Source: UBA1081 sp045535305 (GTDB taxonomy: Bacteria; Bacillota; Clostridia; Oscillospirales; Acutalibacteraceae). Taken from it: DNA of 64,000 nucleotides. Of this stretch, positions 60,863 through 64,000 are shown in pieces (within the stretch, counting starts at the first letter, position 1; each line of letters opens with the position of its first letter). Under the pieces are notes generated by a model that did not search any database, was not told where the DNA came from, and was given only the letters and a program-made list of their open reading frames with translations. Both the position numbers and the translations under genes were made by a program. Where the stretch lies: positions 194,096-258,095 of the forward strand of contig JAZSLJ010000073.1 in the NCBI GenBank assembly GCA_045535305.1. The letters are read 5' to 3'.

Positions 60863-61150
60863 AAACTTAATATATTAAACCGTTGAAGCGGAGATAACGG
60901 CAATGATGCCTTTACAGAGAGCCTGTGTTGCTGAGAGTCGGCTAAGAAACAAGTTGTCAAATGGACCGCTGAGGGTGCAGTCAAATGCGTTTTTCGCAAA
61001 GTATTCTGCAACGAGTTGATATGCGTTAGTTATCGGGGATATGCAAGTATCCTGCTAAGAGCATGAGTTCATTCTCATGAATCAAGGTGGCACCACGGAT
61101 AAGTTTATTCGTCCTTGACAGAAAGCAATTTTCTGTCAGGGACTTTTTAT
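60863..61150 (+). promoter_or_regulatory. Trp T-box leader (tRNA-sensing riboswitch)
   Basis: The leader senses uncharged tRNA-Trp and allows read-through into trpB. The specifier codon TGG (60962-60964, in CAAATGGACC) matches the Trp anticodon CCA. The T-box sequence AAGGTGGCACCACGG lies at 61084-61098. The competing terminator is TCCTTGACAGAAA (61112-61124) with TTTCTGTCAGGGA (61130-61142), followed by CTTTTT. The layout, specifier and downstream gene agree. Confidence 0.95.
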
Positions 61151-61170
61151 TTTATCGGAGGTTGATTTTT

Positions 61171-61206
61171 ATGCTTATGACAAAACGATGGCGTTGCCTG
61201 TTCTAA
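61171..61206 (+). CDS. 11-codon leader ORF with a Trp codon
   Basis: GGAGG (61157-61161), nine bases, then ATG CTT ATG ACA AAA CGA TGG CGT TGC CTG TTC TAA spells MLMTKRWRCLF. It lies after the T-box terminator and 41 bases before trpB. The ribosome binding site is as good as that of trpB. Translation is plausible, but no conservation evidence is available here, and no second attenuator hairpin follows it. It may be a leader peptide or a remnant of a longer gene. Confidence 0.5.
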   Translation: MLMTKRWRCLF

Positions 61207-61247
61207 GTTTTATTATTAAATTTTATTTATTATTGGAGGAATAAACA

Positions 61248-62465
61248 ATGTTATTTAACGGTATTGATTTTGATACTTATTTTAAGAATTATCCTGATAA
61301 AAACGGCTTTTTCGGAAAATACGGCGGTGCCTACGTATCCGAAGATTTAAAAAGAGCTATGGTAGATATTAATGAAGCATATTTTACCATCTGCAAATCA
61401 AGCAAATTTATAAGTGAGCTCCGCAAAATCAGAAAAGAATTCCAGGGCAGACCTACCCCTATTTCCTACCTTGAAAGACTTTCATCACAGGTGGGTAATG
61501 CACAGATATATGTAAAACGAGAGGACTTGAATCATACAGGTGCACATAAGCTTAACCACTGTATGGGTGAAGCTCTTCTTGCAAAATACATGGGCAAAAA
61601 GAAGGTAATTGCAGAAACAGGTGCAGGTCAGCACGGTGTTGCACTTGCAACTGCGGCGGCATATTTCGGACTTGAATGTGATATTTATATGGGTTCTGTT
61701 GATATCAAAAAACAGGCTCCCAACGTTGCAAGAATGAAAATTCTCGGTGCAAACGTTGTTGAGGTTACTCACGGTCTTGCAACACTCAAAGAAGCTGTTG
61801 ATGCGGCATTTGAAGCATATTGTAATGAATATAAAGATGCTATTTACTGTATCGGCTCAGTTGTTGGTCCTCATCCCTTCCCTATGATGGTTCGTGATTT
61901 CCAGAGTGTTGTAGGTATTGAAGCAAGAGAGCAGTTCCTCGAAATGACAGGTGAACTCCCCGATGCTGTTGTTGCCTGTGTCGGCGGCGGTTCTAATGCT
62001 ATGGGTATGTTTTCAGGCTTTTTAAATGACCCTGTAAACATTTACGGTGTTGAGCCTCTCGGTCTTGGTGGAAAGGTCGGCGATCACGCAGCAAGTCTTA
62101 AATACGGCACAGAAGGCATTATGCACGGATTCAACAGTATTATGCTTAAGGATGAGAACGGTGAACCTGCTCCCGTATATTCGGTTGCAAGCGGTCTTGA
62201 CTACCCTTCATCAGGTCCCGAACACGCATTCCTTCACGATTTAGGCAGAGTTAAGTATGACGTTGTCAATGATGATGATACCATTGATGCATTCTACAAG
62301 CTTTCAAGACTTGAAGGTATTATTCCCGCAATTGAAAGTTCTCATGCTGTTGCATACGGTATGAAGCTTGCAAAAGAAATGGGTAAAGGCTCAATTCTTA
62401 TTTGTCTTTCAGGCAGAGGCGATAAGGATATGGATTATATTATCGAAAAATACGGCATAAGATAA
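61248..62465 (+). CDS. trpB: Tryptophan synthase beta chain (stand-alone)
   Basis: It joins indole and serine to tryptophan using PLP. The 405-residue TrpB1-type enzyme shows the PLP lysine K101 in HTGAHKLNH, the acid in AETGAGQHGVA, phosphate-binding VGGGSNAMGMF, GVEPLGLG and the serine/threonine-rich C-terminal SGRGDKD. GGAGG is 7 bases before the ATG. No trpA, trpC or other trp gene follows; the next gene is in the opposite direction. It is controlled by the Trp T-box. Confidence 0.95.
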   Translation: MLFNGIDFDTYFKNYPDKNGFFGKYGGAYVSEDLKRAMVDINEAYFTICKSSKFISELRKIRKEFQGRPTPISYLERLSSQVGNAQIYVKREDLNHTGAHKLNHCMGEALLAKYMGKKKVIAETGAGQHGVALATAAAYFGLECDIYMGSVDIKKQAPNVARMKILGANVVEVTHGLATLKEAVDAAFEAYCNEYKDAIYCIGSVVGPHPFPMMVRDFQSVVGIEAREQFLEMTGELPDAVVACVGGGSNAMGMFSGFLNDPVNIYGVEPLGLGGKVGDHAASLKYGTEGIMHGFNSIMLKDENGEPAPVYSVASGLDYPSSGPEHAFLHDLGRVKYDVVNDDDTIDAFYKLSRLEGIIPAIESSHAVAYGMKLAKEMGKGSILICLSGRGDKDMDYIIEKYGIR

Positions 62466-62472
62466 TGCAAAA

Positions 62473-62500
62473 AAAACCACCGACTCAAATCGGTGGTTTT
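62473..62500. terminator. Bidirectional terminator
   Basis: AAAACCACCGA-CTCAAA-TCGGTGGTTTT (62473-62500) lies between convergent trpB and the XRE gene. T8 follows on the minus strand; four Ts follow on the plus strand. Confidence 0.85.
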
Positions 62501-62502
62501 AA

Positions 62503-62892
62503 CTATTCTGTAAATTCTTTTGCTGTTTGTAAAAGCTTTTCTTTATTTTCATCACTTGCTTTTCGGAACAAAGTAAGAAGAAGTATTTCTTCTGTGCTTA
62601 ATCCTTCTCTTATGAGCTCTGATTCATCGGGCAGTTCTTCGGATGAATATTCTATTCCGTAGTTTTTGAATAAATTTGATTGATGTGCGAAAGAATTTTT
62701 TGCATCGGGACTGAGAACATCCTCATCAAAGCCCAACATTTGTGAAAGAAGAACACATTCATCGGGATTGGGCGTTCTTTTACCCTTTTCAAATGATGTA
62801 TATTTTGCCAAGTCAAGACCTGCTTCTTTTGCTGCGTCGATTTGTGTTTTTCCTGCATATTTTCTTAATAAAACCAAGTAATCATCAAGCAT
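62503..62892 (-). CDS. XRE-family helix-turn-helix regulator
   Basis: A 129-residue DNA-binding protein. The Cro/CI-type HTH is LRKYAGKTQIDAAKEAGLDLAKYTSFEKGKRTPNPDECVLLSQML, and the C-terminal half is helical (DESELIREGLSTEEILLLTLFRKASDENKEKLL). A minus-strand promoter TTGAAA (62938-62933), a 17-bp spacer and TACAAT (62915-62910) precedes it. It diverges from the old-yellow-enzyme gene, separated by a palindrome at 62969-62988, so that gene is a plausible target. Confidence 0.85.
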   Translation of the reverse strand: MLDDYLVLLRKYAGKTQIDAAKEAGLDLAKYTSFEKGKRTPNPDECVLLSQMLGFDEDVLSPDAKNSFAHQSNLFKNYGIEYSSEELPDESELIREGLSTEEILLLTLFRKASDENKEKLLQTAKEFTE

Positions 62893-62968
62893 ATTTATTC
62901 ACCGCATAAATTGTAACCTATTTTATAAAAATTTTCAATATGCATTTTCATCTTCTCTAACAGATATT

Positions 62969-62988
62969 ATTGTTAATATAATAACAAT
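62969..62988. promoter_or_regulatory. Palindrome between XRE and OYE genes (candidate operator)
   Basis: ATTGTTA-ATATAA-TAACAAT has perfect 7-bp arms. It lies 15 bp upstream of the -35 box of the rightward gene, and about 31 bp upstream of the -35 of the leftward regulator. Confidence 0.4.
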
Positions 62989-63003
62989 TTTACGTTTTTT
63001 ATC

Positions 63004-63032
63004 TTGACTTACAAATGAGATTTTAATATAAT
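63004..63032 (+). promoter_or_regulatory. Promoter of the old-yellow-enzyme gene
   Basis: TTGACT (63004-63009), a 17-bp spacer and TATAAT (63027-63032) lie about 47 bp before the ATG. Confidence 0.75.
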
Positions 63033-63079
63033 TAATTTGTTATATTAGATATTTTTAATATCAAAAGGAAGTGTGATTT

Positions 63080-64000
63080 ATGGATCAAAAGTATGAAGCA
63101 TTGTTTACCCCTTGGAAGATAGGCAATGTTGAAATCAAAAACAGAATAGTTATGTGTCCTATGGGCGGTACATCTCTTTTCGGTTGGTTTGAACTCGGCG
63201 GTTGTCATTTTGATAAAGAAGCTGCAAAACTCTTTATCGAAAGAGCTAACAACAATGTAGGTCTTATCATTCCCGGTATCGCTCCCCTTCGTGATACATT
63301 CTGGGGCAAATGGCTCTGGCAGAATCCCAAAATGTTTGAAGATCTTAAAGAGTTTATGGATGAAATTCACAAGACAGGTGCTAAGTTGTTTGTTCAGCTT
63401 ACTGCAGGTATGGGCCGTTCCTGGGCTATTACCGAGCTTGTTGCACCTCTTCACAGAAATAAATTCACACGTGCTCTTGTAAAGCCGATTCTTGATACAT
63501 CTCACGAGCTTGCATCTCCCAGCCCTCAGCCTTCTCGTTGGGCACACGACATTATCTGCCCCGAAATGACTGTTGAGCAGATTCACGAAATTATTGAAGC
63601 TTTTGCAAAGACAGCAAAGCTCTGCCGTGATGCAGGTGTTGACGGTGTAGAAGTTCACGCTGTTCACGAAGGTTATCTTCTTGACCAGTTTGCAATTGAA
63701 TTCTTTAATAAGCGTACAGACGAATACGGCGGCAGTTTTGAGAACAGATATCGTTTTGCAGCTGAGGTTGTAAAAGCTATCAAGGATGCTTGCGGCAGCG
63801 ATTATCCCGTATCTCTTCGTTACTCTGTTGAATCAAAGATGAAGGGCTTCTGCGAAGGTGCAATGCCCGGTGAAGAATATACTGAGGTTGGCCGTAATAT
63901 GGCTGAATCCGAAAGAGCTGCAAAATATCTTCAGGATGCAGGTTACGATATGCTTAATGCGGATAACGGTACATATGACTCATCGTACTGGGCTCATCCT
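63080..64000 (+). CDS. Old-yellow-enzyme family NADH:flavin oxidoreductase, 3' truncated
   Basis: The frame is open from ATG 63080 to the window edge (307 codons) and continues beyond it. The N-terminal FMN TIM barrel shows LFTPWKIGNVEIKNRIVMCPMGG, KLFVQLTAGMGRSW, DGVEVHAVHEGYLLDQFAIEFFNKRTDEYGGSFENR and a catalytic tyrosine in LRYSVES. This is the 2,4-dienoyl-CoA reductase / BaiCD-like group, which in gut Clostridia reduces enoate bonds of unsaturated acyls, steroids or bile acids. A C-terminal Fe-S and FAD domain, if present, lies outside the window. RBS AAGGAAG precedes the ATG. Confidence 0.9.
   Translation, partial: MDQKYEALFTPWKIGNVEIKNRIVMCPMGGTSLFGWFELGGCHFDKEAAKLFIERANNNVGLIIPGIAPLRDTFWGKWLWQNPKMFEDLKEFMDEIHKTGAKLFVQLTAGMGRSWAITELVAPLHRNKFTRALVKPILDTSHELASPSPQPSRWAHDIICPEMTVEQIHEIIEAFAKTAKLCRDAGVDGVEVHAVHEGYLLDQFAIEFFNKRTDEYGGSFENRYRFAAEVVKAIKDACGSDYPVSLRYSVESKMKGFCEGAMPGEEYTEVGRNMAESERAAKYLQDAGYDMLNADNGTYDSSYWAHP

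Noticed and set aside
63032..63667. 211-codon minus-strand open frame
   Set aside because: It is antisense to the old-yellow-enzyme gene, whose codons match the family throughout. Cys/Asn-rich low-complexity content marks it as a shadow.
1..64000. CRISPR arrays, prophage, transposases, rRNA operons
   Set aside because: Scanned for; no repeat-spacer pattern, phage gene runs, transposase motifs or rRNA signatures were seen.

Overview
The window reads as a chromosomal segment of an anaerobic, endospore-forming, low-GC Clostridia bacterium, most like the gut Ruminococcaceae/Oscillospiraceae. The evidence is a complete spoIIIAA-AH operon, two small spore-coat-type genes, an oxygen-sensitive class III ribonucleotide reductase (nrdDG), a Trp T-box leader, AT-rich spacers with consensus sigma-A promoters (TTGAC[AT]-16/17-TATAAT), AGGAGG-type ribosome binding sites, and several glycan-degrading enzymes. 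The assignment rests on gene content; no rRNA is present. I saw no prophage, transposase or CRISPR array.

Layout. 1-12.1 kb: an edge-truncated lipoprotein, tRNA-Leu, prs, an alpha/beta hydrolase, a PHP phosphoesterase, two coat-like genes, GTP-type PEP carboxykinase, then polA / YwlE-RimI fusion / tsaD, and dusB. 12.1-19.9 kb: a sugar:cation symporter, SRP RNA, dnaX-ybaB-recR, an FGGY kinase, an unknown gene and a cytidylate-kinase-like gene. 20-31.3 kb: one long leftward cluster (nusB, a second TsaD/Kae1-like gene, xseA, xseB, ispA, dxs, tlyA, nadK, argR, recN, a sugar isomerase, tyrS). 31.4-36.1 kb: spoIIIA. 36.1-41.8 kb: a NifU-like domain / alpha-mannosidase / regulator operon, then ACT-paaK. 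41.8-50.8 kb: a PAP2 phosphatase, a secreted beta-helix protein, nrdDG with a divergent Crp/Fnr regulator, a 300-bp inverted-repeat element, a ceramidase-like protein and nagA. 50.8-55.4 kb: a peptide-sized transcription unit, an unknown protein, a SARP-like regulator, ung and a permuted GH3. 55.5-64 kb: tRNA-Met/Trp, a MecA-like protein, EEP/queH, a DNA glycosylase / sialidase-like / P-loop operon, tRNA-Pro, a DUF2500 protein, a Trp T-box with an orphan trpB, an XRE regulator and an edge-truncated old-yellow-enzyme gene.

Most genes are housekeeping (replication and repair, tRNA modification, isoprenoids, sporulation). The accessory part deals with host or plant glycans (mannosidase, beta-glucosidase, sialidase-like, GlcNAc-6-P deacetylase, beta-helix). 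The observations I rate highest are: a 21-codon amphipathic peptide ORF with its own consensus promoter and terminator (50.76-50.95 kb); a protein-arginine-phosphatase/RimI fusion beside tsaD; a Trp T-box controlling a lone trpB, with a tiny Trp-containing ORF between them; a palindrome in the nrdD/regulator spacer; and a MITE-like element that has captured the stop codon of the Crp/Fnr gene.
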